From assembly GCF_029581275.1 (NCBI RefSeq), contig NZ_CP120742.1, positions 4,588,501-4,652,500 of the forward strand: a stretch of DNA of 64,000 bases. Reading direction: 5' to 3'. Every line of letters begins with the position of its first letter. The stretch's first letter is position 1. A program made the position numbers and the translations under genes. The notes under the pieces are model-generated. The model saw only the letters and a list, made by a program, of their open reading frames with translations, searched no databases and was not told where the DNA came from. Shown here one piece after another: positions 17,241 through 26,919 of this stretch. This DNA is from Micromonospora sp. WMMD1155 (lineage in GTDB: Bacteria; Actinomycetota; Actinomycetes; Mycobacteriales; Micromonosporaceae).

Positions 17241-17259
17241 TTAGGTAAGCCTAACCTTT
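17241..17259. promoter_or_regulatory. IdeR/DmdR1-type iron box
   Basis: TTAGGTAAGCCTAACCTTT closely follows the actinobacterial iron-box consensus (TTAGGTTAGGCTAACCTAA-like palindrome). It ends immediately before the AAGGAGGT ribosome-binding site (17261-17268) of the DUF2470 gene. Binding of Fe-loaded IdeR/DmdR1 here would repress the gene in iron-replete cells. Regulation is inferred from the match. Confidence 0.8.
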
Positions 17260-17275
17260 GAAGGAGGTCGCGCCC

Positions 17276-18025
17276 ATGCGGCCCAACCCCGCCGAGATCG
17301 TCCGTACCCTCGTCGCCGGGCGCCTGCCCGGTCTCGTCCACCTGGCCCACCGGCCGGGCCCGCACCATGCCCGGCACGTGACCGACCCGGACGGGCGGGT
17401 GCTGCTGTTGGTGCCGGTGGCCAGCCATCTGGCCGCCGCCCTGCAACCGGTGGCCGGGGGCAGCGACGTGGCGGTGGTGCTCGACGTGCTCGACCTGCCA
17501 CCCGCCGCGGGCGCGCCCGGCCTGGGTCGGGCGTGGGTGTCCGGTTGGGCGGCCGAGCTGCACGGCGACGAGGCCCGTCGGGCGGCTGTCGACTTCGCCG
17601 TGGTGGAGCCGACCGGTGACCTGCTCGACCTGGGCACCCGCTTCCGGCTGTTCCGCTTCGAGGTGGTCGAGGTCCGCTGGGAGCGGGCCGGGGTCGTGCA
17701 CCGGGTCGACCCGGGGGAGTACGCCGAGGCCGAGCCGGACCCGGTGCACCCGGTCGAGGCGCGCCTGCTGGCCGACCTCGCCGAGGGCGACAGCGGCCAG
17801 GTCACCGACTACCTGCGTCGGCAGCTCGGGCTGACCGAGCAGGCTCCGGGCGGGGCGCCCCGGGTGGTGCGCATCGACCGCTACGGGCTGGTGGTCGCCC
17901 TCGGTCGACCCGGTTCCCGGCGTCGGGTCCGACTGGCCTTCCCCGACCCGGTGGTCGACCCGGCCGACCTGCCGGGGCTGCTGCCGCCGCTGCGGCTCCC
18001 GGCCGGTGCCCGCCCGCCGCGCTGA
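17276..18025 (+). CDS. DUF2470-domain protein, probably iron regulated
   Basis: The 249-residue product has a C-terminal DUF2470-like domain (about residues 155-245): HPVEARLLADLAEGDSGQVTDYLRRQLGL, then VVRIDRYGLVVAL and VRLAFPDPVVDPADLPGLLPPL. DUF2470 occurs in HugZ-type haem-handling proteins and in stand-alone actinobacterial proteins near iron-uptake genes. The first 150 residues are a flavin-split-barrel-like region (LLLVPVASHLAAAL, VVLDVLDLPP). ATG 17276 is fixed by AAGGAGGT seven bases upstream. The iron box directly upstream predicts expression under iron starvation, so a role in haem or siderophore iron use is inferred. No transporter is next to it; the ABC exporter upstream lacks an iron box of its own. 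Confidence 0.82.
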   Translation: MRPNPAEIVRTLVAGRLPGLVHLAHRPGPHHARHVTDPDGRVLLLVPVASHLAAALQPVAGGSDVAVVLDVLDLPPAAGAPGLGRAWVSGWAAELHGDEARRAAVDFAVVEPTGDLLDLGTRFRLFRFEVVEVRWERAGVVHRVDPGEYAEAEPDPVHPVEARLLADLAEGDSGQVTDYLRRQLGLTEQAPGGAPRVVRIDRYGLVVALGRPGSRRRVRLAFPDPVVDPADLPGLLPPLRLPAGARPPR

Positions 18026-18088
18026 TCGGGCTGTGGCGCCCGCGCCGCGCTGGCCGGGCTGTCGCGCCAGCGCCGCGCTGGCCGGGCT

Positions 18089-18165
18089 TGATCCACTCGG
18101 GTTCGCCGATGTGGGGGTGTCCCTGGCGCTCGGATACCGCGAGTTCGCCGAACCGGAGTGGATCA
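18089..18165. repeat. 77-bp inverted-repeat element between convergent genes
   Basis: TGATCCACTCGGGTTCGCCGA (18089-18109, 21 bases) pairs with 18145-18165 with two mismatches around a 35-base centre. It lies after the DUF2470 gene and before the convergent TetR gene. Two imperfect copies of a GCGCCGCGCTGGCCGGGCT unit (18038-18088) precede it. It could serve as terminator, or be a small palindromic dispersed element. Confidence 0.75.
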
Positions 18166-18211
18166 CGGCGGGGACGTCGCGGGCCAGCAGGGTTGGGAAG
18201 GTGCTCGGACC

Positions 18212-18808
18212 TCAGGCCGGCAGCGGCCCGGTGAGGTACCGCTGAATGGTCGGCCCGACCGTCGCGACCAGGGTTTCCGGGTCCGCCGACGCGACCGGCT
18301 CCAGGCGCACCACGTATCGCATCATCGCCAGGCCGATCATCTGGGTGGCCACCAGCGAACCACGTAGCGGCAGCTGGGCCGGGTCGACGTCGAGCTGTTC
18401 GAGTACCCGGCGCAGGATCTGGGTGGTGACGAACTCACGCAGCAGCCGGGCGGTCCACTCGTTGCTCACGGCGGAACGCAGTAGAGCCTGCGCGGCACTG
18501 CCGGCGGGGGAGTCCCAGACGCCGAGGAAGGTGCGCACCAGGCGCTCACCGGCACCGTCCCGGTCACCGGCGAGCACCGTCGGCACCACCTGGGCCGGGT
18601 CGACCGGGATGTTCATCGCGGTGAGGAAGAGCTGGTCCTTGCTGCCGAAGTAGTGGTGCACCAGCGCGGGGTCGACACCCGCCGTGCCGGCGATGGCGCG
18701 GATGGACGCGGAGTCGAAGCCGCGCTCCGCGAACGTCGTGCGCGCGGCGTCGAGGATCGCCTCCCGGGTGTCCGGGTTGCCGGGTCGTCGGCCGGTCCGC
18801 CGCGTCAT
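18212..18808 (-). CDS. TetR-family transcriptional regulator
   Basis: This 198-residue repressor has the TetR HTH at residues 14-60: TREAILDAARTTFAERGFDSASIRAIAGTAGVDPALVHHYFGSKDQLF. The ligand domain matches the TetR_C group often seen with ABC-2 export operons. ATG 18808 gives the usual short basic leader MTRRTGRRPGNPDTREAIL. It is the last gene of a minus-strand unit behind the ABC-2 permease and ATPase genes, so it probably represses the exporter operon. The palindrome at 20407-20420 is a candidate target. Confidence 0.92.
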   Translation of the reverse strand: MTRRTGRRPGNPDTREAILDAARTTFAERGFDSASIRAIAGTAGVDPALVHHYFGSKDQLFLTAMNIPVDPAQVVPTVLAGDRDGAGERLVRTFLGVWDSPAGSAAQALLRSAVSNEWTARLLREFVTTQILRRVLEQLDVDPAQLPLRGSLVATQMIGLAMMRYVVRLEPVASADPETLVATVGPTIQRYLTGPLPA

Positions 18809-18870
18809 CGCCGCCCTTCGTCTCGTCCACCTGGCAGCCGTGGGCCGGTCGGCCCACGGCTGCCGCGGTC

Positions 18871-19626
18871 TCAGCCGCTGCGCCGCCGCAGGGTGGCCGC
18901 CGCGAGCACCAGTGCCAGCACCACCGCCCCGACCACCACCGCCACGTCCCGCCACATCCGGCCGGTGGGCTCGGCGTGGGCGCCGACCTCCTGCAACGCC
19001 TCGATGGCGTACGACAGGGGGAAGGCGTTGCTGAGCGCCTGGAGCCAACCGGCCATCTGGTCGCGGGCCACGAACAGCCCGCAGAGCAGCAGTTGGGGGA
19101 CCACCACGACTGGCAGGAACTGTACTGCCTGGAACTCGGTGCGGGCGAAGGCGCTGCACAGCAGCCCGAGGGCGACGCCGAGCACGGCGTCGACGACGGC
19201 GATGCCGATCACCAGCCCGATGCTGCCGGCGGTCTCCAGACCGAAGATCCAGTACGCCACCCCGGCGGCGACCACGGCCTGCACGGCGGCGGCCAGCCCG
19301 AACGCGATGCCGTACGCGAAGAGCAGGTCGAGCTTGCCCAGTGGTGTGGTGAGCAGCCGCTCCAACGTGCCGGAGGTGCGTTCCCGCAGCATCGCGATGC
19401 TGGTCACCAGGAACATGATCACAAAGGGGAAGATGCCCAGCATCACCAGCGCGATCCGGTCGAACGTCGTCGGTTGGCCGGGCGGGGTGGGCTGGTCGGC
19501 GTACATGAAGTAGACCAGGGTGAGCAGGGCCGCCGGCACCACCACGAGCAGCGCGATGGTCCGCCGGTCGTGCCGGAGCTGACGCAGGATGCGGCCGGTG
19601 GTGGCCGCCAGGATCCGGGGGTTCAC
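18871..19626 (-). CDS. ABC-2 type exporter permease
   Basis: The 251-residue permease has six predicted helices: LLVVVPAALLTLVYFMY, ALVMLGIFPFVIMFLVTSIAM, YGIAFGLAAAVQAVVAAGVAYWIF, IGLVIGIAVVDAVLGVALGLL, FLPVVVVPQLLLCGLFV and VAVVVGAVVLALVLAAATL. The segment LRERTSGTLERLLTTPLGKLDLLF is the ABC-2 signature. GTG 19626 overlaps the ATPase stop by four bases. It pairs with the ATPase encoded just upstream; drug or lipid export is typical for this subfamily, but the substrate is not predictable. Confidence 0.92.
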   Translation of the reverse strand: MNPRILAATTGRILRQLRHDRRTIALLVVVPAALLTLVYFMYADQPTPPGQPTTFDRIALVMLGIFPFVIMFLVTSIAMLRERTSGTLERLLTTPLGKLDLLFAYGIAFGLAAAVQAVVAAGVAYWIFGLETAGSIGLVIGIAVVDAVLGVALGLLCSAFARTEFQAVQFLPVVVVPQLLLCGLFVARDQMAGWLQALSNAFPLSYAIEALQEVGAHAEPTGRMWRDVAVVVGAVVLALVLAAATLRRRSG

Positions 19627-20378
19627 GACCGCTCCTGTCCGTTGGTCGCGTCCATGGTGGCCGGAGTCGCCTCGCCAGCCCGGATCAGGCGCAGGAACGC
19701 CTCGTCGAGGTCGTCCACGCCGGCGGCGGCGCGGACGGCGGCCGGGCTGTCGTCGGCGATCAGCCGCCCCTGACGGATCAGCAGGAGCCGGTCGCAGCGG
19801 GCCGCCTCGTCCATGACGTGGCTCGACACCAGCAGGGTGGTGCCGGCCGCGGCCATCGCGTGGAACCGGGCCCACAGGTCGGCCCGCAGCACCGGGTCCT
19901 GACCGACGGTCGGCTCGTCGAGGATGACCAGCTCCGGTTCTCCGACCAGCGCGCAGGCCAGGGAGGCCCGGCTGCGCTGGCCGCCGGAGAGGGTGCCGAC
20001 CAGTTGACCGGCCGCCTCGGCCAGCCCGACGTCGCGGACCGCCCGGTCGGCCTCGACCCGACCTCGGCCGTACAGGGCCGCGAAGTACCGGGCGTTCTCC
20101 CGCACGGTCAGGTCGGCGTAGACGCTCGGCGCCTGGGTCAGGTAGCCCACCCGGTGCCGAAGGGTCGGGGTGCCCGCCGGCTGGCCCAACACGGTGATCG
20201 TCCCGCCGCTGACCACCTGCACCCCGACCACCGCCCGCATGAACGTGGTCTTGCCGCTGCCGCTGGGGCCGAGCAGGCCGGTGACGGCACCGCGCGGGAC
20301 GTGGCAACTGATGCCGTCCAGCACCCGCCGCCCGCCCCGGTCGACGACCAGGCCCCGGACGGCTATCGCGTCGTCCAT
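19623..20378 (-). CDS. ABC-2 type exporter ATP-binding protein
   Basis: This 251-residue ATPase carries Walker A GPSGSGKTT, a Q-loop YLTQAPSVYADLTVREN, the signature TLSGGQRSRASLACAL, Walker B LVILDEPTVGQDPVLR and the H-loop LVSSHVMDEAARC. ATG 20378 is chosen because GGAGG precedes it at good spacing; the GTG nine codons upstream lacks this. It forms the exporter with the overlapping permease gene and is the first gene of the operon ending in the TetR gene. Confidence 0.94.
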   Translation of the reverse strand: MDDAIAVRGLVVDRGGRRVLDGISCHVPRGAVTGLLGPSGSGKTTFMRAVVGVQVVSGGTITVLGQPAGTPTLRHRVGYLTQAPSVYADLTVRENARYFAALYGRGRVEADRAVRDVGLAEAAGQLVGTLSGGQRSRASLACALVGEPELVILDEPTVGQDPVLRADLWARFHAMAAAGTTLLVSSHVMDEAARCDRLLLIRQGRLIADDSPAAVRAAAGVDDLDEAFLRLIRAGEATPATMDATNGQERS

Positions 20379-20406
20379 CGCGCACCTCCACAGGAAACTC
20401 ATCATC

Positions 20407-20420
20407 CGTTGAACTCAACG
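20407..20420. promoter_or_regulatory. Candidate TetR operator upstream of the ABC-2 operon
   Basis: CGTTGA-AC-TCAACG is a palindrome with 6-base arms, 29 bases upstream of the ATPase start, in the only AT-richer part of the gap. Its position suits a repressor site for the operon's own TetR protein; this is inferred. Confidence 0.5.
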
Positions 20421-20564
20421 CTAGATGAAATACTGGTCCCGACGCAACGCGTCGCACCGCACAGTTCGTCACGCGCAGCATGAGAACGGGCAGTAGGCTC
20501 GGACCGGACACCGAGTCCGCCAACGGGCATTGCGCGCTGATCGGACGTACGGCACGATGGCGCG

Positions 20565-21866
20565 GTGGGTCACCCTCCGTTACCGGACAGCGGTTTTCTC
20601 GAGGACTGGGCCGCGCGGTTGCGGCAGGCCGCCGAGCGGCCGGTCGTCGGCATCCTGCTGCGCGGCAGTCACGCCCGCCGCGCCGCCACCGCGCACAGCG
20701 ACGTCGACCTCGACGTGCTCGTCGGCGGTGGGACCCCGTACGCCGCCCGACGTGCCTACCTGACCGAAACCGCAGGCCGCGTCACCCACGTCTCGGTGGC
20801 CGCCCGCGACGTCCGCTCCTGGGTGCACCGACTCGGCGAACCGGCCGACTGGGCGTTCGGGCTGCCGGTCACCACGCCGGCCCGGCTGCTCTGGGCCGAC
20901 CCGCACTGGCGGCCCCGAATCGACCTGCCGGTGCTCTGTCAGCCCGCCGAACCACCCCGACTCGAGGAACTGATCGCCACGCTCGGTAAGGCCGCCTCGG
21001 CCCGAGCCGTCAACGACCGCCTCGGGGTCCGGCTCGCCGTCGCCGACCTGGCCCGCCTCTGCCCGTCGGTGCTGCGCCCGGCCAACCCCTCGGTACGGGT
21101 GCACTCCCGTCGGGCGGCCTTCGCGGCGGCCCTGGAACTGCCGGTGGCCCCACCCGGGTACCGGGCCGACATGCTGCTCTGCCTCGGGCTGCGCCCGGGC
21201 GCCACCAGCGCGCTGTGGGCCGCCGCGGTGCGGCTGGTCGCCGGCACGTTGCCGTTGATCCGGCCGTACGCCGAGGAGATCGCCGACACCGCCGGAGTCG
21301 ACCTGGCGGCCGCCCTGGTCGACGGCCGCCTGGACCGCTATGTGGCCCAGTTGGCCCGACCCGTCGGGCCTCCGCCACAGCCCGGGCGGGAGCGGTCGCC
21401 GGTACCCGCGCCGCGTGCGGGACAATTGGTCACTGTGCCCGTACCTGACGCGCCGGTGACCGGCGTTCCCAGCGATCCGAGCGACCCGGTGACCTCCGAG
21501 CCGGCTCGCCCGTCCCGGCTCGACCCGGCCATCGCGGCCCGACTGCGCCGCAGTGCCGACGGTCTGGTCGCCGCCGTGGTCCGTGCGCACGACTCCGGCG
21601 AGGTGCTGATGGTCGCCTGGATGGACGACGAGGCGCTGCACCGCACCCTCACCACCGGCCGCGCGACGTACTGGTCGCGCAGCCGCCGCGAGTACTGGGT
21701 CAAGGGGGCCACCTCCGGGCACCACCAGTACGTCCGCTCGGTCGCCCTGGACTGCGACGGGGACGCGCTGCTGGTGAGCGTGGACCAGGTCGGCGCCGCC
21801 TGCCACACCGGCCACCGGACCTGCTTCTTCACCGAGCTGCCCGTCACCACCCAGGCCCAGCCGTGA
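20565..21866 (+). CDS. hisI: Nucleotidyltransferase-HisI fusion (phosphoribosyl-AMP cyclohydrolase)
   Basis: One frame of 433 residues joins two domains. Residues 1-280 contain the minimal-nucleotidyltransferase motif [23 protein letters not shown] (GS...DxD) followed by a helical region. Residues 320-425 are HisI, which opens the purine ring of phosphoribosyl-[62 protein letters not shown], with the zinc/metal cysteines and aspartates intact. A proline-rich linker (about 275-320) separates them. No stop lies between. An internal GTG at 21435, eight bases after a GACAAT that could be a -10 box, might give a separate leaderless HisI of about 143 residues. The stop overlaps trpE by four bases. 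Confidence 0.85.
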   Translation: MGHPPLPDSGFLEDWAARLRQAAERPVVGILLRGSHARRAATAHSDVDLDVLVGGGTPYAARRAYLTETAGRVTHVSVAARDVRSWVHRLGEPADWAFGLPVTTPARLLWADPHWRPRIDLPVLCQPAEPPRLEELIATLGKAASARAVNDRLGVRLAVADLARLCPSVLRPANPSVRVHSRRAAFAAALELPVAPPGYRADMLLCLGLRPGATSALWAAAVRLVAGTLPLIRPYAEEIADTAGVDLAAALVDGRLDRYVAQLARPVGPPPQPGRERSPVPAPRAGQLVTVPVPDAPVTGVPSDPSDPVTSEPARPSRLDPAIAARLRRSADGLVAAVVRAHDSGEVLMVAWMDDEALHRTLTTGRATYWSRSRREYWVKGATSGHHQYVRSVALDCDGDALLVSVDQVGAACHTGHRTCFFTELPVTTQAQP

Positions 21867-23416
21867 CCGACGGCGCGGTCAGCCCGGACCTGGCCGGCTT
21901 CACCGAGTCGGCCGCCCGCTGGCGGGTGGTGCCGGTCACCCGACGCCTGCTGGCCGACGCGGAGACCCCGGTGGGCGTCTACCGGAAGTTGGCCGGAGGG
22001 CCGGGCACGTTCCTGTTGGAGTCCGCCGAGCAGGGCGTCGGGTCCGCCGGCATGGCCTGGTCGCGCTACTCCTTCATCGGCGTACGCAGCAGCGCGACCC
22101 TCGTCGAGCGGGACGGCGTGGCGACCTGGCTCGGCCGGCCGCCCGCCGGGCTGCCCACCGAGGGTGACCCGGTGCGGGTGCTGCGGGAGACGGTGGCGGC
22201 CCTGGCCGGCCCGGTCGGCGATCCGACCGACGGGCTGCCGCCGTTGACCGGGGGCATGGTCGGCTACCTGGGGTACGACCTGATCCGCCGCTTCGAACGG
22301 TTGCCCGAGCTGACCGAGAACGACCTGGGCGTGCCGGAGCTGGGCATGATGCTCGCCACCGACCTGGTGGTGCTCGACCACTACGACGGTTCGGCGATCC
22401 TGGTCGCCAACGCGGTGCTGCCACCGGTGGACGCCCCGGACCGCGCCCCGCAGGTCGCCGCCGCGTACCACCACGCGGTGGGCCGGCTGGACGCGATGAC
22501 CACCGCGCTGTCCCGGCCCATCCCGCCGATGATCTCCACGGTCGAGCGTCCGCCGGTCGGGGAGGTGCTCTGCCGGACCCCCGCCGACGGGTACCCGAAG
22601 GCGGTGGAGGCGGCCAAGGAGGCGATCCGGGCCGGTGAGTGCTTCCAGATCGTGCTGTCGCAGCGGTTCGAGCGACCGATCCACGCCGACCCGTTGGACG
22701 TGTACCGAGTGCTGCGCACCAGCAACCCGAGCCCGTACATGTACCTGCTGCGCTTCGACGGGTTCGACATCGTCGGTTCGTCACCGGAGGCGCACCTGAA
22801 GGTCACCGCCGCCGAGGACGGGCGACGGCGGGCGCTGCTGCACCCGATCGCCGGCACCCGGCCGCGCGGCGGCACCCCCGCCGCCGACGCCGCGCTCGCC
22901 GCCGAGCTGCTCGCCGACCCGAAGGAACGGGCCGAGCACGTGATGCTCGTCGACCTGGGCCGCAACGACCTGGGCCGGGTGTGCCGGCCGGGCAGCGTGG
23001 AGGTGCCCGAGTTCGCCACCATCGAGCGGTACAGCCACGTCATGCACATCGTCTCCACCGTCACCGGCACCCTGCGTGACGACCAGACGGCCTTCGACGC
23101 GCTCGCCGCGACCTTCCCGGCGGGCACCCTGTCCGGTGCGCCGAAGGTCCGGGCCATGGAGATCATCGAGGAGTTGGAGCCGGTCCGCCGTGGTCTGTAC
23201 GGCGGCACTGTCGGCTACTTCGGCTTCGGCGGTGACCTGGACATGGCGATCGCCATCCGGACCGCGCTCATCCGCGACGGCCGCGCCTACGTGCAGGCCG
23301 GGGCGGGGGTGGTCGCCGACTCGGACCCGGCCGCCGAGGACCAGGAGACGCGGAACAAGGCCGCTGCGGTGCTGGCGGCGATCGCGGCGGCCGAAACACT
23401 GAGGCCGGCCCGGTGA
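21863..23416 (+). CDS. trpE: Anthranilate synthase component I
   Basis: TrpE makes anthranilate from chorismate with ammonia from the glutaminase TrpG, which is not in this window. The 517-residue protein has the N-terminal tryptophan-feedback motif [26 protein letters not shown], the chorismate core [22 protein letters not shown] followed by [20 protein letters not shown], and [22 protein letters not shown]. Feedback inhibition by tryptophan is therefore expected. GTG 21863 overlaps the hisI stop (GTGA), coupling his and trp genes translationally. Its stop TGA is inside a dispersed repeat copy. Confidence 0.97.
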   Translation: MTDGAVSPDLAGFTESAARWRVVPVTRRLLADAETPVGVYRKLAGGPGTFLLESAEQGVGSAGMAWSRYSFIGVRSSATLVERDGVATWLGRPPAGLPTEGDPVRVLRETVAALAGPVGDPTDGLPPLTGGMVGYLGYDLIRRFERLPELTENDLGVPELGMMLATDLVVLDHYDGSAILVANAVLPPVDAPDRAPQVAAAYHHAVGRLDAMTTALSRPIPPMISTVERPPVGEVLCRTPADGYPKAVEAAKEAIRAGECFQIVLSQRFERPIHADPLDVYRVLRTSNPSPYMYLLRFDGFDIVGSSPEAHLKVTAAEDGRRRALLHPIAGTRPRGGTPAADAALAAELLADPKERAEHVMLVDLGRNDLGRVCRPGSVEVPEFATIERYSHVMHIVSTVTGTLRDDQTAFDALAATFPAGTLSGAPKVRAMEIIEELEPVRRGLYGGTVGYFGFGGDLDMAIAIRTALIRDGRAYVQAGAGVVADSDPAAEDQETRNKAAAVLAAIAAAETLRPAR

Positions 23417-23490
23417 GCGCGAGGAGTGCAGCGCAGCGGAGCCCCGCAGTCGCGAACGAAAGGCCGGCTCGGTGAGCGCGAGGGGTGCGG
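23415..23490 (+). repeat. Dispersed repeat copies after trpE
   Basis: A full copy (23415-23457, GAGCGCGAGGAGTGCAGCGC...CCCCGCAGTCGCGAAC) begins with the last two bases of the trpE stop. A partial copy (23474-23490) overlaps the start region of the next gene, whose GTG is part of GGTGAGCGCGAGG. The repeat thus supplies both a stop and a start codon. Confidence 0.75.
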
Positions 23491-24065
23491 GGGAGCGGTC
23501 CGGTGTGGGGCGGCGCGAGTTGACGTACTCCGTCCTGCTGTGTCTGGTCGGTGCCGGCCTGGCCTTGTGGGCTGCGACGCGGAGTTGGTCGGTGGAGTTG
23601 ACGGTACGCCCGGCGCCGCTGCCGCCGGTGCGGGACACCCGCAGCGGCGCGGGCCTGTTGCCGTGGTTGCCGGCGTTGGCTGTGGTGGCGTTGGCGGGTG
23701 GTGGTGCGGTGCTGGCCACCCGGGGCCGGGTGCGGCGGGTGCTCGGCGGGCTGCTCGGCGTGTTGGGTCTGGCGGTGGCTGCCGGTGGCGGTTACGGGCT
23801 GGTCGCCGACGTGGGTGGTTCGGTGAGCCGGCAGTGGCCGGCGCTCTGCCTGGTCGGCGGGTTGCTGGCCGCCGCCGGGGGTTGGTGGACGGCGGTGCGG
23901 GGCGGCGGTTGGCCGGCGATGGGCGCTCGGTACGAACGGCCGGCGCGCTCGGGCCCGGAGCCCGCGCCGGTCGGCCCGGAGGGTTCGTCGGCTCCGCTGG
24001 CCGGGCGGCGGACCACGGAGGCGTGGGACGCGTTGGACCGGGGCGAGGACCCGACGGCCGACTGA
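23472..24065 (+). CDS. TIGR02234-type Trp-region membrane protein
   Basis: This 197-residue protein matches the actinobacterial trp-operon membrane family (Trp_oprn_chp/TIGR02234). It has about four helices: YSVLLCLVGAGLALWAATRSW, LPWLPALAVVALAGGGAVLAT, VLGGLLGVLGLAVAAGGGYGLV and WPALCLVGGLLAAAGGWWTAV. The tail is Pro-rich and ends with the conserved type of motif TTEAWDALDRGEDPT. Its function is unknown; it is always found between trpE and trpC. GTG 23472 lies in a repeat copy, so the first few residues (MSARGAGE) are repeat-derived. Confidence 0.87.
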   Translation: MSARGAGERSGVGRRELTYSVLLCLVGAGLALWAATRSWSVELTVRPAPLPPVRDTRSGAGLLPWLPALAVVALAGGGAVLATRGRVRRVLGGLLGVLGLAVAAGGGYGLVADVGGSVSRQWPALCLVGGLLAAAGGWWTAVRGGGWPAMGARYERPARSGPEPAPVGPEGSSAPLAGRRTTEAWDALDRGEDPTAD

Positions 24066-24082
24066 GACGTCGGCCGGCGGGG

Positions 24083-24352
24083 TCAGCCGACCGGCTGACG
24101 CTCGCGCTGTGCTCGGTGGCCGGCGGCGCGGGTGGCGGTCAACTCGGCCACCAGGCGGTTCAGCTCGGCGCGTTGGTCGGCGCGGGCTCGGTCGGCGCAG
24201 ACGGCCTCCCAGGCGTTGCCGCGTGCGGTCCGCATTCGTCCTTCGCCGACCACCGCGCGCTCGACGGTGTGCACCACGCCGACGGCGAGCGACGCCACTG
24301 TCCGTGAGAGGGTGGTCAACCCGTTGGTCGGCTGCGGCTCGGACATGCTCAT
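24083..24352 (-). CDS. Small hypothetical protein, opposite strand within trp cluster
   Basis: This 89-residue protein has no recognised domain. The N-terminus is SEPQPTNGLTTLSRTVASLAVGVVHTVERAVVGEGR, a weakly amphipathic helix. The rest is a charged helix, NAWEAVCADRARADQRAELNRLVAELTATR, that could form a coiled coil. ATG 24352 is preferred because GAGG lies five bases upstream; the tracked GTG 24358 does not have this spacing. It is convergent with the TIGR02234 gene, 17 bases apart. Coding status rests on start context and codon periodicity only. Confidence 0.55.
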   Translation of the reverse strand: MSMSEPQPTNGLTTLSRTVASLAVGVVHTVERAVVGEGRMRTARGNAWEAVCADRARADQRAELNRLVAELTATRAAGHRAQRERQPVG

Positions 24353-24738
24353 GGTCACCTCGCACGAGGAGTTGCGACGGTCGGGCAGGCGCGCCGTTGA
24401 GTCTGCCCGAGGACGATGTTCGTCGGCCGAGGTTTCGCCGCGGTGACCGCCCGGTCAACTGTCGCGCCTGGGGCGTGACCAGGGCGGTCCGTCCGACCTT
24501 GAGCTTGCTCACAACATCGATCGACGTTGTTGTCGCCGCGCGCCGACCGGCGACTGGTGGCATGATCGATGGATCGGCCCGGTGCGACCGTGGCCGTGAG
24601 GCCTCGTACCGTGTGACGGCGGTCGATACCGGAGGTGGCGCTGCGTGACACACCGTTCACGGCAAGTCGGCCATTATGCCGCAGCCCTTTTCGTGAGCAG
24701 CGCCATACCCCCGCCATTCGGCGTCGGTCGGTTGCCCC
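24353..24738. other. Intergenic region upstream of trpC with a 20-bp palindrome
   Basis: About 390 bases without a convincing gene. ACAACATCGATCGACGTTGT at 24511-24530 is a palindrome except for one mismatched pair and stands in an AT-richer island, so it is a candidate operator for an unidentified regulator. I looked for a Trp-rich leader peptide and attenuator before trpC and saw none. Confidence 0.5.
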
Positions 24739-24744
24739 TAGCAT
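24739..24744 (+). promoter_or_regulatory. Likely -10 box of a leaderless trpC promoter
   Basis: TAGCAT lies six bases before ATG 24751, and TTCGGC (24717-24722) sits 16 bases upstream as a possible -35. This spacing would start transcription at or next to the ATG, the leaderless arrangement common in Actinobacteria. Confidence 0.5.
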
Positions 24745-24750
24745 CGGCCC

Positions 24751-25641
24751 ATGACGCCCGGAGAGGGGAGTCCGTTGGTGACTGCTGAGCATGCGCACGC
24801 GGAGGGGGACGAGGCCGGTCAGGCAGCGTCCGTAAGCGTGCTCGACGAGATTCTGGCCGGCGTGCGCGAGGACGTCGCCCGACGCCAGGAGCAGGTTCCG
24901 CTGGAGCGGATCCGTGAACTGGCGGCGGCCGCGCCGCCGCCGCTGGACGCGTACGCGGCGCTGCGCAAGCCCGGGGTGGCCGTGATCGCCGAGGTGAAGC
25001 GTTCGTCGCCGTCCAAGGGTCGACTGGCCGAGATCGCCGATCCGGCCGATCTCGCCGTCGACTACGCGGCCGGTGGGGCGCGGGCGATCAGTGTGCTGAC
25101 CGAGGGGCGCTGGTTCGGCGGCTCGCTGGACGACCTGGCGGCCGTCCGCGCCGCCGTGACGGTGCCGGTGCTGCGCAAGGACTTCGTGGTCTCCAGCTAC
25201 CAGGTGCACGAGGCGCGGGCGCACGGCGCGGACCTGGTCCTGCTGATCGTCGCCGCCCTCGAGCAGAACGTGCTGATGGGTCTGCTGGAGCGGATCGAGT
25301 CGCTCGGGATGACCGCGCTGGTCGAGGTGCATGACGAGGAAGAGGCCGACCGGGCTCTGGAGGCCGGCGCGCAGGTGATCGGCGTCAACGCCCGTGACCT
25401 GCGTACCCTTGAGGTCGACCGGTCGGTGTTCGAGCGGATCGCGCCCGGCCTGCCCAGCAGCGTCGTCAAGATCGCCGAGTCCGGCGTGCGTGGCCCGCAC
25501 GACCTGATCCGGTACGCCTCCGCGGGCGCCGACGCGGTGCTCGTGGGCGAGGGCCTGGTCACCCAGAAGAGCCCCCGCGAGGCGGTCGCCGAGTTGGTCA
25601 ACGCGGGCAACCACCCGGCAACGCCCCGGCCGGTGCGCTGA
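24751..25641 (+). CDS. trpC: Indole-3-glycerol phosphate synthase
   Basis: TrpC closes CdRP to indole-glycerol phosphate. The (beta-alpha)8 barrel is complete: [15 protein letters not shown] (first catalytic lysine), [30 protein letters not shown] (second lysine), [36 protein letters not shown] and [13 protein letters not shown] 24751 would be leaderless. GTG 24778, eight bases after GAGGGGAG, is an alternative that gives a more family-like length of 287 residues, with the conserved part beginning at [16 protein letters not shown]. It is followed by trpB after 38 bases. Confidence 0.96.
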   Translation: MTPGEGSPLVTAEHAHAEGDEAGQAASVSVLDEILAGVREDVARRQEQVPLERIRELAAAAPPPLDAYAALRKPGVAVIAEVKRSSPSKGRLAEIADPADLAVDYAAGGARAISVLTEGRWFGGSLDDLAAVRAAVTVPVLRKDFVVSSYQVHEARAHGADLVLLIVAALEQNVLMGLLERIESLGMTALVEVHDEEEADRALEAGAQVIGVNARDLRTLEVDRSVFERIAPGLPSSVVKIAESGVRGPHDLIRYASAGADAVLVGEGLVTQKSPREAVAELVNAGNHPATPRPVR

Positions 25642-25679
25642 TCCCGCACCGACGTGACGCCCCACCGAGAGGATTTCCG

Positions 25680-26918
<1,239 letters not shown>

Positions 26919-26919
26919 G

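Noticed and set aside
15314..18166. A 950-residue open frame antisense to the ABC exporter and DUF2470 genes
   Set aside because: It runs across three unrelated plus-strand genes with intact motifs, and its translation is Arg/His/Gln-rich low complexity.
24353..24750. Trp attenuator or leader peptide before trpC
   Set aside because: I found no short frame with clustered Trp codons and no terminator/antiterminator pair in the gap.
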